DNA of 64,000 bases. Origin: Gautieria morchelliformis (Eukaryota; Basidiomycota; Agaricomycetes; Gomphales; Gomphaceae). This document shows, in pieces, positions 1-10,504 of the stretch (positions within the stretch are counted from its first letter, which is position 1; every line of letters starts with the position of its first letter). Location of the stretch: positions 1-64,000 of the forward strand of contig WHVA01000567.1 of NCBI GenBank assembly GCA_015179125.1, in the 5' to 3' direction. The notes beneath the pieces are model-generated. The model did not search any database. It was not told the DNA's origin and was given only the letters and a program-made list of their open reading frames with translations. Made by a program: the position numbers and the translations under genes.

Positions 1-454
1 CTGCATGTGTTGAAGAATGCGCGTCCCTTCTCCCGATCTCCGTCAAAGTCCGCCGGAGTTGCGGGTTTGACCTTTGCTAACTTCGCGGACTTCTCTCTCC
101 GCTAGTTCCGCTTTTCCGAAATCCGGATCATCCAGCATTTCATTTCCACCACCTTGTGGAATATCTAACTTAGCCAAAATCGCTTGTAAGGCTGTTTCAT
201 CGCGTCGGTCTTCATCGGTTCCGCGTCATTCCTCCTCCATATTCCGAAGACGATCGTCCGGATCCATGTCGGAAGGAGAAATGTGGGACGGGATTTCTGG
301 GGTTGGGAGCTCGACGTAAGAAGAAGGGCTGTCGTACGCTGTGTGTGCGGAAGAGGTTGCGATCTCCGAGTCGCTGTCTCCGATTCCGAACGCACCTATG
401 GCGGCTGCGACACGCAGTACGACCGCCGGTCCTCTATGGGAGAGACTTTTCTGC
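1..454 (-). pseudogene. Leader and gag N-terminus of reverse-strand chromovirus C
   Basis: Reading leftward from the LTR end at 455, this is the untranslated leader followed by the beginning of a Ty3/gypsy gag. An open frame runs from about 465 down to 226 and contains MAYDS/TAYDSPSSYVELP-type sequence. The same protein start recurs at 12732-12541 on the minus strand, which supports it as a real family reading frame. A TGA at about 226-228 interrupts it; the frame resumes (EDRRDETALQAILAKL) and stops again near 40. The rest of the element lies off the left edge. No zinc knuckle or protease is reached inside the window. Confidence 0.65.
443..452 (-). promoter_or_regulatory. Putative self-priming primer-binding site
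   Basis: Just inside the LTR end, the minus strand reads AGAAAAGTCT. This is an exact 10-nt complement of AGACTTTTCT inside the LTR (minus strand of 585-594), about 30 nt downstream of a TATA-like box. The arrangement matches Tf1, where the first bases of the mRNA fold back and prime reverse transcription. The same pair occurs in the other copies of this family. Confidence 0.6.
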
Positions 455-934
455 TGTAAGGGCAACCCTGGCTAGTTGTGGAGATCACACTACCACACAA
501 CTGACAAGGGGAAATCCAAAGTATGTATAAATGAACAGAGCATACAAGAGAGGGGGTTCTCACCTGACAAGGGGAAATCCAAAGAGAAAAGTCTAAGGAC
601 CCCCAATGTCAGCGAGCCCATATTATACTACGCTGCGCAGCCAGGGACAACACTTGGCACCCGCCATCAACCCTGCATCCCCCTGACCCTTGATCGACCC
701 TTGATGCCACCTATTATGCGAGTCGCTTGATTTCCGACACTGTTCCGGGGCGGAAGTCGGAAATTGGAGTGGAACTGGCAAGGCGAACGGAACTGGTGGA
801 AGTTCTCCCAGAAGCGGAATTGTTCCCGAAAGCGGATGCGGAGATGGAGTCGGAACTGGGTGTGGTGTCGGAACCGGAAGCGGAGTCGGAAATGGAGTCG
901 GAACTGGAAATGGAAAACAGGGTGTCCCCTGACA
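455..934 (-). repeat. LTR of chromovirus C (reverse orientation)
   Basis: On the minus strand the repeat begins TGTCAGGGGACACC at 934 and ends CCTTACA at 455, so it has TG...CA termini. It matches the LTRs at 12046-12536 and 33219-33654. Since gag begins just to its left, this is the 5' LTR of an element extending leftward. A TATA-like motif and a downstream AGACTTTTCT (minus strand of 585-594) mark the likely transcription start. The U3 part (about 735-915) is an array of degenerate TTCCGA-like hexamers. Confidence 0.85.
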
Positions 935-954
935 CGCGCAGCCCATTTTGCAAA

Positions 955-1620
955 CAAGGTGATCCGACATGAAGCAAAGGGCAAGGGGAACTACTTCCGG
1001 GACTGGGACGCCTTCGAGAAAACATTTTCCGACCAGTTCTGCCCAAAGAATGAGGAGCTCACAGCCCTTATGAAGCTCAAAGGACCAGCTGGTACCAGGC
1101 CAAGGATCTGGTCGATGACTACATCGATCGCTTCCAGGAGCTCATTGACCTTGCAAAGTATGACAACAACAAGACAATCGTCATCAAATTCTGACAAGGA
1201 CTCAATCCAACACTCCAGAACCAAGTTGCACTGCTTGGGGATGGAGCTCCGGATTTCGATGACCCAGAAGGGTGGTACCAAGCTGTGCAGAGGGTGTCCC
1301 AAAATAGTGAAGCAAATGAGGCCTTTGTGGAGACAAACCGGAACATGACACGCAGTTCTGCTCATCCTACACCTGTGCCGAAACCTGGAAGTGCATTTAT
1401 TCCGACACGGAAAATATTTCTGACAGTTGCTCCGCCTGCTCCTATTAGGAACCCTAGTCCCCCTTCCTCCAAGAGTGGCCCTGCCCCAATGGATGTTGAC
1501 CGCGTGTGTGGAAAGGGCAACGGAACCGTCACCTGCTTCTGATGCCGCCAGCCAGGCCACTATGCCTGCAAGTGCCCCAAGCTTTTTACATCTGGCTTAT
1601 GACCACAAAGGAGAAACTTG
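955..1620 (+). pseudogene. Chromovirus A gag (partial, frameshifted)
   Basis: The capsid-type stretch around 990-1080 contains FRDWDAFEKTFSDQF, typical of Retrotrans_gag domains. After frameshifts near 1080-1290 the frame continues through a proline/serine-rich linker to a CCHC zinc knuckle at about 1534-1578 (CF-stop-CRQPGHYACKC). The TGA inside the knuckle sits where an arginine codon would be expected, which fits CGA to TGA decay. The N-terminal part is missing. Confidence 0.7.
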
Positions 1621-1739
1621 AGCTCCTTCCAGAGTTCCTCGTGCTAGCAGACATAAGCAGAGTGCCCACTGTGGAAGAATTTTCCGAAAATGCAGAACAT
1701 GGCGCGTCAGAAGTGGAAGATGCATCAGATTTTGTGACG

Positions 1740-2310
1740 CACAGCAGGTGAGATGTGCGCCCCTGCCGCCTGTACATAACTGGTTTGCCTGTCTTGAAGT
1801 AGAGAATGAGAAACCCCCACTCCCCTCACTTTGTGCAGACCCACTGGATAAAGTCACGCAAAAATCGAATCCAACACCCCATCCATTCTGCATCCACCCT
1901 TGGGAGAGACGCCTCCTGAAGTGCTATGTTGTTGCCACCACCCCTGGCCCCAAGTCACTGGTCATTAAGGTGGAGATCCAGACGACAGACACGGCGGAAG
2001 TCAAATCCGGACCCGCCCTTGTCAATTGCGGGCCACTGGTCAGTTTATGGACCGGGAATATGTGGAATGGAACCGACTGACCACGCGGAAGTTGCAACGT
2101 GCAATCCCGGTGTTCAATGTGGATGGAAGCCCCAATGAGGCAGGGTCCATCACGGAGATAGTAGACACAATTCTCTGCTACGATGGACATGGAACACACT
2201 TCCTTTGCAGTCACCAGCCTGGGAAGCAAGACATCATCCTCGGATTTACCTGGCTGCAGGAGCACAACCCGGAGATCAACTGGCGGACTCAGAAGGTACT
2301 GATGAGTTGA
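1740..2310 (+). pseudogene. Chromovirus A aspartic protease region
   Basis: The retropepsin-like core spans two frames. The first gives IQTTDTAEVKSGPALVNCG and the second ATGQFMDREYVEWNRL, then DIILGFTWLQEHNPEINW near 2230-2285. The last motif is the usual flap/C-terminal signature of gypsy proteases (LGxxWLxxHNPxIDW). The catalytic DSGA/DCGA triplet reads N-C-G-A, so the catalytic aspartate is replaced by asparagine. A frameshift falls inside the motif. Inactive. Confidence 0.65.
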
Positions 2311-2328
2311 TGCCCAGCCAAGTGTCAC

Positions 2329-4082
2329 ATGTGCCGGTTGGAAGTGCAGAAGGAGCGCCAGGAGCAGTGGAAGACCAAACGGCTCATACAGACATGTCAT
2401 TCTGGCCCCCATCCACTGCTTGCAGAAGAAGATTTGGAAGCAGAATTTGAACCAGCTCCCACTTCCAATTCCGATTCCGACTCCGACGTCGTCCGACTCG
2501 GCCCGGAAGACACTCTGGCAGAGGGGGAGCGCTTGCTGTATGTAAACCTTCCACTGGAAGCAGAACACATCCACGCCACCGGAAATATTTCACAACGCCT
2601 TGCAGAAGCCTCCAGGAAGCATGATAAGGTGGAGGTGGAGATTCCAGAGTACCTGCGGGAGTTCGAGGATGTCTTTGCCAAGGAGTCGTTTGATGCCCTG
2701 CCTCCACGGAAGTTGTGGGACCATGCCATCGAGTTGGAACCTGGGTAAAAGCCACCAACTGCAAGGTCTACCTGCTGTCGCCCAGGGAGCAGGTAGAGCT
2801 CGATGCATTCCTTGCGGAAAACCTCCATACAGGGAGGATCTGCCCCTCCAAGTCACCCATGGCATCTCCGGTGTTCTTCATCAAGAAGAAGGACGGCTTG
2901 CCCAGACTTGTGCAGGATTACCGGGCCTTGAATGCGATCATGATCAAGAACCGGTACCCCATTCCACTCATTTCCGAACTGATCACACAACTCCCCGGGG
3001 CAAGGTACTTAACTAAGCTGGATGTCCGATGGGGCTTCAATAATGTTCGGATTCATGAGGGAGACGAGTGGAAGGCCGCATTCCGCACCAACTGAGGACT
3101 CTTTGAGCCACAGGTCATGTTCTTTGGCCTCACCAACAGTCCTGCCACATTCCAGACGATGATGAATGACATCTTCCATGACATGATAGCAGAAGGGGTT
3201 GTCTGCGTCTACCTCGATGACATCCTTATCTTCACGAAGATGATGTTGGAACATCGGGATGTCGTGCAGAGAGTGCTGGAACAACTCCAGGCATACAACC
3301 TGTGTCTCAAGCCGGAAAAGTGCGAATTTGAGCGGACACGAATAGAGTATCTTGGGGCGATCGTGTTGGAAGGGCAGGTGGAAATGGACCCAGTCAAAGT
3401 TTCCGGTCGGAATGGCCTGTGCCATGGAACAAGAAGGAGGTCCAGTCCTTCACTGGGTTTGTCAATTTCTACCGGCGGTTCATCAAGGACTTCTCCTGCC
3501 ATGCCCGTGCCCTCTTTGACCTCACCAAGAAGGATGTTGGATGGCGGTGGGGGGAGCCGGAGCAGGCCTCCTTTGACAAACTCAAGGAGGTGATCACTTC
3601 TGCCCCGGTCCTGATCTTTCCTGACGACTCTCGCCCTTATCGAGTTGAGGCAGATTCTTCCGATGCAGCCACCAGAGCGGTCTTGTCACAGCAGTCATCA
3701 GAAGATGGTGGGAGGTGGCATCCAATTGCCTTCTTCTCTAAAAGCCTTAGCCTGGTCAAGCGGAACTATGAGATCCACGACAAGGAAATGCTGGCAATCA
3801 TCTGAGCGCTGGAGGAGTGGCGACACTTCCTCAAGGGTGCTCTATGCCCATTTGAGATCTGGACAGACCACAAGAACCTTGAGTACTTCCACACATCTAA
3901 GAAGTTGAACCGACGACAAGGACGGTGGTCCCTACCTGTCCCGGTCGACTTCATGCTCCACCACCGCCCCGGCCGCACCATGGGCAAGCCTGATGCCCTA
4001 TCCCGCCGTGCGGATCATGGAAGTGGAAGCGGCGACAATGCTGGCATGACATTGCTCTGCCCAAGCCTCTTTGCAATCCACC
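2329..4082 (+). pseudogene. Chromovirus A reverse transcriptase and RNase H (5' part of pol)
   Basis: The RT palm is recognisable in segments. SPMASPVFFIKKKDG (about 2850-2895) and LPRLVQDYRALN precede PLISELITQL. After a TGA at 3093-3095, FGLTNSPATFQTMMND and the catalytic YLDDILIF (about 3210-3233) follow. A frameshift near 3400 leads to the connection and RNase H (SFTGFVNFYRRFIKDF; HPIAFFSKSL; IWTDHKNLEYF; DALSRRA). Another TGA lies at 3803-3805 before ALEEW. The reading is cut at 4082 by the copia insertion and resumes as integrase at 9441. Confidence 0.85.
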
Positions 4083-4681
4083 TGTTGGGTGCATTTATGC
4101 TCCTGCACCAAAATCAAGCATAATATGTTCAATTTATTGTGTGGTGTTTCCAATTGTTTCTCACATTGTTCTTGTACCATGCATCCACTTCTCTGCTTAT
4201 TTTCGAAATTTTCCAGTCACTCCCTATCTCTCCATTTCACTTTGTTATTTCTATTTTCACAGGTGGCTGCACACAGCGGAGTTTGAAATGACTTCGACGC
4301 GTGAGCTCTTGAGCGCTAAAGGGCCGGGTGCACGTATATGCCTTCTGAGACAGGATAGTGCTCCTCTCTCAGTGACAATAAATTCACTGAGAGAGGCGAG
4401 TAGTATCTTTCATATTTACATAGCATGTTGACTGAAAATCATGTAGTGTATTTGATTCTAGGTACTGTATTAATATATCAGTGACAATAAATTCACTGAG
4501 AGAGGCGAGTAGTATCTTTCATATTTACATAGCATGTTGACTGAAAATCATGTAGTGTATTTGATTCTAGGTACTGTATTAATATATCAGTGACAATAAA
4601 TTCACTGAGAGAGTGTATTTGATTCTAGCTTTCTAAGAACTCTACCGAACCTTCCCTGCCATAGCCCCTGAGTTGCTAACA
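4083..4681 (+). repeat. 5' LTR of copia 1 with an extra 109-bp tandem unit
   Basis: The repeat starts TGTTGGGTGCATTTATG and ends GAGTTGCTAACA. It is 599 bp against 490 bp for the 3' LTR. The difference is one extra copy of a 109-bp unit: units start at 4370 and 4479, with a partial third at 4588. Each unit begins with a perfect hairpin whose loop is CAATAAAT. Confidence 0.9.
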
Positions 4682-4683
4682 AG

Positions 4684-4695
4684 GGTTATGGGCCC
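4684..4695 (+). promoter_or_regulatory. Half-tRNA(iMet)-type primer-binding site overlapping the gag start
   Basis: GGTTATGGGCCC lies two bases after the 5' LTR. It is the complement of the anticodon-arm sequence of initiator tRNA-Met, the internal site used for half-tRNA priming by Drosophila copia. The ATG at 4688 inside it opens the gag frame. The identical 12-mer sits at the same place in copia 2 (57333-57344). Confidence 0.75.
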
Positions 4696-5980
4696 CACAG
4701 ACACTTCGCAGAAGCTTTTGGGTGTGGAGAAGCTTGCAACAGATGGAAGCAATTGGCCTCTGTGGCGAGCTACTCTCACAAGTTATTTTGAGTCCAAAAA
4801 TCTACTCAGGCATATAGAAGGGAGAGCCATTCGACCTCCTGATCCTCCAGTCATGCCCCCAGGCCATATTCTTACAGAAGCTGAGGAAACTCAGATTGAG
4901 AAGGCTGAGGAGAAGCTGGAGAAATATCTTGCCAGGGAAGGACAGGCAAAAACCCAAATAATCGTCTCAGTGTCAGAGTCACTAGCTCTGATGCTACAGA
5001 AGAGACATACAGCAAAAGAAGTCTGGGATGCATTGGTCAATGAGATGACCAAAAAGCCCAAGATGGTCCTCACCAACCTACAGAGACAGCTTCGCAGTAT
5101 GAGGTGTCCTGAGGATGGAGACTTGACAGATCACTTGGACAAGGCCCAAGACCTCTATGCTCGTCTTAATGAGATGGGAGCCAGAATTTCTGAAGGAGAG
5201 TTCACAGACATCATCCTTGCGTCACTTCCACCCTCCTATGAGGCAGTTATGAATGCCCTTACCACGTCGCTCGAAGAATGTGGAATGCCCTTAGTGCCTG
5301 ATGATATTATCAGAGTACTAAAGGCTCAATACGACAGGAGAAAGACCCTCAATATTTCACAAGAAGAGCAGGCATTTATTGGTTCATCTACGAAAGGGCA
5401 GAAGGGCCGGAAAGACCCGAAGGTGTCTACATGCACTAATTGCCACAAGCCTGGACATGCTATTGAGAGTTGCTGGGCTAAAGGAGGTGGTAAAGAAGGC
5501 CAGGGGCCACGTCAGAAGAAGAAAGCGAAAGCCAAAAAGAAGAAGGGCAAAGCCAAGGCGAATGTTGCCGAAGAAGTGTCCTCTGAGGAGGATGAGAGTG
5601 GCAGTCCAGCCGCTTTCGCCAACTTCGACTGCTCTAATTTGAGTAGTTTATCTCTGGACACTGTTGTTATCCTTGAAACTGGAACGACCGCACATATGAC
5701 CCCTCACAAGAATTTATTGAGGGATTACAGTCCATTCTCACAGCCGCGCACAATTTGTGCAGCCAACAAAGGCACTTTTGATGCCTTCGGTTCAGGCTCA
5801 CTCGTGCTATCTAATAAAATTGGAGATAAGACTGTGAAGATAACATTGAAGGATACGTTCTACGCCCCAAAAATGGCTGTTACCCTGATCTTGATCGGCT
5901 GGTGCGATGATGCAGGCTATAACACACAAATAGCTGATCAGAAAATTGCACAATATCCAATCGTAAAGGCAGGATATTGA
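4688..5980 (+). pseudogene. Copia 1 gag and protease
   Basis: The frame starts MGPTDTSQ at the ATG inside the primer-binding site. Residues about 10-230 form a UBN2/copia-type gag (TDGSNWPLWRATLTSYFE; TAKEVWDALVNEMTK). A CCHC zinc knuckle CTNCHKPGHAIESC follows, then a lysine-rich stretch (KKKAKAKKKKGKAKA). The protease motif near 5670-5695 reads LETGTTAHMT, with glutamate where copia proteases have catalytic aspartate (DSGATxHM). A stop at 5978-5980 ends the frame; the rest of pol continues in another frame starting at about 5977. The substitution plus the frameshift suggest loss of function. Confidence 0.85.
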
Positions 5981-7200
5981 TGAAAGCACCGAAGCTGAAT
6001 GGCTTATATCGATTTGATTTACAACACACAAGTGCCGAAGCACATATATGCGCATCAGCCATGGAGATACATCAAAAAATGGGGCACATTTCACAAAAGT
6101 CCCTACAGCATTTGCTCAACTGTGGCATGATATTAGGCATTGAATTTAGCTCAAAAGGTGACAAGGTTGTTTGCGATGCGTGCATTCAAGCCAAGATTGC
6201 ACGTAAATCACTTCCTCAGGAACCCAGAAGCCAATCATCAAAATTCGGTGACAGAATTTATTCTGATGTCTGGGGACCAGTGAGACACTCTACAATTGAC
6301 AAGAAATCCTATTATGTGTCCTTCATCGACGACTACTCAAGGGAATCGGTTATCTATTTGATGGCAAACAAATTGGAAGCATTTTCAAAATACAAACTCT
6401 ACGAGGCTTTGATGCTTCGACAGAGGAATGTGCATATCAAAGCACTTGTTTCTGACAGAGGGGGCGAATACACAAGCTCGGAATTCGAACAGCATTTGGC
6501 CAAGCAAGGCACGAAGCATCAGTTAACCGTGCACGACACCCCAGAGTCAAATGGTGTTGCTGAACGTCTAAACCGAACTCTAGTTGAAAGAGCTCGTGCC
6601 ATGCTATTGGAATCAAGTCTTCCTAAGACTCTATGGGGGCATGCAATTTTGCACGCCAACTATCTTAGGAATCGGACACACACAAGAGCTTTGCCAGACA
6701 AAACCCCTTTTGAAATGATCCATGACAAGAAACCAAACCTGAAGGACATACACGTGTGGGGAATTGAAGTCTACGTTAAAGTCAAAGAGGGAAACAAACT
6801 AGCAGCCCGTGCCAAAAGAGCTCGGTGGATAGGAATCTCTGGACAGAGCCATGGTCACTGCATCTACTGGCCTGACTCTCAGAAGGTTTCTGTCGAGCGG
6901 AATGTTATATTTGACTCAGAGATGAAGGGGGGCAAAGCTACAATCATTTCTATTGAAGAGTCACAGCTACCTATGTCCAGAAAAATGATACAGGCCATCT
7001 CGGCGCCAGCACCTATGCCTAGTTGCTTAGTCAGTGAGGAGGCAAAGATCGAGGAAATTGACGATATGAACCAGAGGAACGTCTTGAAGAGCTGCAACCC
7101 AGTCAGACTGTTGATGTCAGACCTAAAGAAGCTGCTCCAACAAGGAGAAGCGAAAGGATCCGTCAGCAGCAGGAGCAGCCGGCCCCAAGTGGTCCCGTAA
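5977..7200 (+). pseudogene. Copia 1 integrase
   Basis: The gag-pre-integrase zinc-binding region (HQKMGHIS then CDACIQAK) lies at about 6070-6195. The rve catalytic core follows with DDE residues in SDVWGP (about 6265), SDRGGEY (about 6450) and NGVAERLNRT (about 6550). The C-terminal copia part includes KTLWGHAILHANYLRNRTHT and VERNVIFD. Length and domain order are normal. The frame runs to a TAA at 7198-7200, and pol resumes in another frame about 175 bp on, so a frameshift falls in the linker between integrase and RT. Confidence 0.88.
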
Positions 7201-7375
7201 CAAGATCTCAAGCTAAGAGACATGCTGGTGCAGACATCACTACACTAGCTTACGAGGACATTGAGGACCATCAAGACAAATTATTGAACAAGATTTATCC
7301 TCTGTCACTGACGGCATCAGTGATTATAACCTTGCCATCAGTACACTTTCGACCTCCGATCAAAACAAAGATAAT

Positions 7376-8935
7376 GTGCTGCCGGATTTGAATCAGACTG
7401 AGCCTAGCAATGCAGATGAAGCCTTAAATGATCCTATGTGGAAAGCATCAATGGATAAAGAGTATAAGTTGCTACTCGACAAAGGTGTATGGGAAGTGGT
7501 TAAACCACCTCCTGGGGCAAATATTGTCGGAAATAGATGGGTATTCCTCTGGAAACGCAATCCAGAAGGTGAACCCATTACACCTAGATCGAGGATGGTC
7601 GCCCAAGGCTTTACACAAAGTTTTGGAGTCGACTACAATGAAACCTATGCACCTGTTGCTCGGATGACTTCCTTACGGATTATATGTGCCATTGCTGCCA
7701 GGAACAACTGGCCTATTCACCAAATGGATGTGGACAGTGCGTATTTGAATGCTACACTGCCAGAACCTATTTACATGAGACAGCCGTATGGATATGAGAC
7801 CGGAGACAAAGATGATGTCCTCCTGTTGAAGAAAGCACTTTACGGCCTCAAACAGTCTGGAAGGGAATGGTACAAACGTCTGAGTGGTGAATTTCTCAAG
7901 TTAGGATTCACTAAATCAGCTTCGGATGGAGCTGTATTTTGCAGACGTGGACTGAGAGGGCATGCAATTATTGCAACGGCAGTAGACGACCTCACTATCA
8001 CAGCTGAGGGTCAACCAATCCTCGATGGGGTAAAGCATGACCTTGCCCAGGTTTTTAGTATGAAAGACCTAGGCGAGATTCACTGGCTTTTGAACCTCAA
8101 AATCGAAAGAGATTGGAATAACAAATCGATTGCAATATCACAAGCCGCATACATCCAGAAAATCATCAAAAATTCAATCTGGATGATGCCAAAACGTTTT
8201 CCACGCCTCTTGACCCAGCCGTTAAATTATCCAGAGACCAGTGCCCTTCTACAGATGAAGACAAACAGAAGATGTCAAGAATTCCATACAGACAAGCGAT
8301 AGGATCATTGATGTGGGCAGCTGTAGCTGCTCAACCAGACATTGCATTCGCAGTGTCATTACTTTCTCAATTCCTCGAAAACCCAGGTCCAACACATTGG
8401 CATGCAGTCAAACGTGTCTTTAAATATCTAAAAGGCACGATGGACTACCAATTGACACTTGGGAAAAATCGAGACGGCCTCATTGGGTATTCAGATGTGG
8501 ATTGGGCTTCACAAGAGCACAGGCACTCATACTAGGCTTATATTTTTCAGATTGATGGAGGGACAGTATCATGGCGTTGTCAAAAACAATCCATAGTAGC
8601 CCTATCATCAACTGAAGCCGAATTCGTTGCCCTGACTCATGCGAGCAAAGAAGCCTTATGGATATGCCACTTTATTTCTGAAGTGTTCCAACCACTGAAT
8701 TGTCCCATCAAACTTTATTCAGACAATCAATCAGCCATTGCCATTGTCTATGGCACTCAACAACACACGAGGACCAAGCATTTCGACATTAGATTATATT
8801 TCATCCGAGATATAGTCGAAGATGAAGAAATTAAGCTTGTGTACCTACCAACGGAACACATGCTAGCCGATCTTCTCACTAAAGGACTTCCTAGTCCTAG
8901 AGTGAGAATCCTCAACGAGAGAATCAGAATATATT
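7376..8935 (+). pseudogene. Copia 1 reverse transcriptase and RNase H
   Basis: RT begins with WKASMDKEYKLLLDKGVW and GNRWVFLWKRN, then RMVAQGFTQSFGVDYNETYAPVAR. The active-site motif reads ATAVDDLTI (about 7980), a tolerated variant of YVDD. A frameshift near 8270 joins YRQAIGSLMWA. RNase H has the acidic residues in SDVDWAS, STEAEFVAL and SDNQSAI, with TRTKHFDIRLYFIRD near the end. A TAG at 8533-8535 lies in the RNase H loop. The frame ends at 8935 just before the polypurine tract TTGAGGGGGCG. Confidence 0.88.
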
Positions 8936-8950
8936 AAGCTTGAGGGGGCG

Positions 8951-9440
8951 TGTTGGGTGCATTTATGCTCCTGTACCAAAATCAAGCATAATATGTTCAA
9001 TTTATTGTGTGGTGTTTCCAATTGTTTCTCACATTGTTCTTGTACCATGCATCCACTTCTCTGCTTATTTTCGAAATTTTCCAGTCACTCCCTATCTCTC
9101 CATTTCACTTTGTTATTTCTATTTTCACAGGCGGCTGCACCCAGCGGAGTTTGAAATGACTTCGATGCACGAGCTCTTGAGCGCTAAAGGGCCGGGTGCA
9201 CGTATATGCCTTCTGAGACAGGATAGTGCTCCTCTCTCAGTGACAATAAATTCACTGAGAGAGGCGAGTAGTATCTTTCATATTTACATAGCATGTTGAC
9301 TGAAAATCATGTAGTGTATTTGATTCTAGGTACTGTATTAATATATCAGTGACAATAAATTCACTGAGAGAGTGTATTTGATTCTAGCTTTCTAAGAACT
9401 CTACCGAACCTTCCCTGCCATAGCCCCTGAGTTGCTAACA
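8951..9440 (+). repeat. 3' LTR of copia 1
   Basis: Begins TGTTGGGTGC and ends GTTGCTAACA, 490 bp, otherwise near-identical by eye to the 5' LTR. It carries one full 109-bp unit plus the partial copy. The hairpin CCTCTCTCAGTGA / TCACTGAGAGAGG presents AATAAA in its loop near 9240-9260. Confidence 0.93.
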
Positions 9441-10504
9441 CCACGCCCTTGAAGGAGTGGCTGCTGTTGGGGCAGAAGTGGAAATGCTCTGGGACATCCG
9501 GAGGCAGTACTGGAATGGAGAGAAGGAGGAAGCGGTGGTGAAGGCAGTGGAGGAGCTGCGGAAAGGGCATTCATGGTCAGTACGAGCGGCGGAGTGGTCA
9601 GAACGTGATGGGTTGCTCCACTTCAGGGGCAAGGTCTATGTTCCGGATGGGGTGGACCTCCGCCACCGCATTGTGTCCCAACACCATGACACCCGGGTTG
9701 CATGGCATGCTGGCAGGTGGAAGATGCTGGAGTTAGTGGCTCGGAACTACTGGTGGCCTCAGATGTCCTGCTACATTGGACAGTTTGTGAAGACGTGCGA
9801 CCTTTGTCTCTGGACCAAAGCACAGCGACATCCGCGCATCGGAGAACTTGTTCCACTCCCAATTCCAGAGCTGGGACACCATCAGTGTTGACTTCATCAT
9901 TGAACTCCTGGAGTCTCATGGCTATGATGCAATCATGAACGTCATGGACTCGGTAAGCAAGATGTCCCACTTCATTCCGACGCACACGACGATCACAGCC
10001 CTTGGAGCGGCCTGCCTGTTCCTTGCGCATGTCTGGAAGTTGCATGGGCTCCCGAAGCAAGTCATTTCCGACCGAGGTCCGCAGTTCATCATGGAACTGA
10101 CACGAGAGCTCTACCACCTGCTCGGAATAAAGCTGGCTACCACCACAGCATACCATCTGCAGGGGGACAGACAGACGGAATGGGTCAATCAGGAGCTGGA
10201 GAAATATCTTCGCCTCTTTGTCAATGAGAGGCAGGATGACTGGGATGAGCTACTTCCACTGGCAGAATTCCAATACAACAACCATGTACATTCCACCACA
10301 CAGCAGACTCCCTTCATGCTCGACTCTGGAAGACAGCTGCGGATGGGCTTCGAGCCACGCCAGGCAGAGTCCCGACTGGAGACAGTCAATGAGTTCCGAG
10401 ACCGCATGGACTCCACCCTTTTGGAAGCCAAGTCGGCCCTTGCAAAGGCCAAGGATGACATGGCAAGGTACTACAACCAATGCTGGGTTCCTGCCCCAGA
10501 GTAC
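9441..10504 (+). pseudogene. Chromovirus A integrase
   Basis: The HHCC zinc domain is at about 9660-9800 (HRIVSQHHDTRVAWH...CDLC). After a frameshift near 9850 the catalytic core carries D in ISVDFI, D in SDRGPQF and E in RQTEWVNQEL. The downstream GPY/F-type region begins before the frame is cut at 10504 by a solo LTR and resumes at 11541. It directly continues the RNase H interrupted at 4082 on the other side of copia 1. Confidence 0.87.

Larger units (their letters stand above)
4083..9440 (+). mobile_element. Ty1/copia element 1, nearly complete, inside chromovirus A
   Basis: The element has TGTTGGG...GCTAACA LTRs at 4083-4681 and 8951-9440, a primer-binding site, gag, protease, integrase, RT, RNase H and a GA-rich polypurine tract before the 3' LTR. 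Flanking 5-mers are CCACC (4078-4082) and CCACG (9441-9445), a one-mismatch target-site duplication. The order protease-integrase-RT-RNase H is the copia order. It has few disabling changes: a frameshift near 5975, another between 7190 and 7380, one near 8270 and a TAG at 8533-8535. It is probably a fairly young insertion into an already decaying chromovirus. Confidence 0.93.

Noticed and set aside
30..320. Plus-strand Ser-rich ORF at the left edge
   Set aside because: It is antisense to the chromovirus gag start, whose reading recurs at 12541-12732.
735..915. Low-complexity plus-strand reading (Glu/Ser-rich) as a gene
   Set aside because: It is the hexamer array of the LTR U3; open frames there come from the repeat's composition in all registers.
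4370..4614. CRISPR-like or satellite array
   Set aside because: Only two full 109-bp units and a partial one inside an LTR; direct tandem duplication is sufficient.
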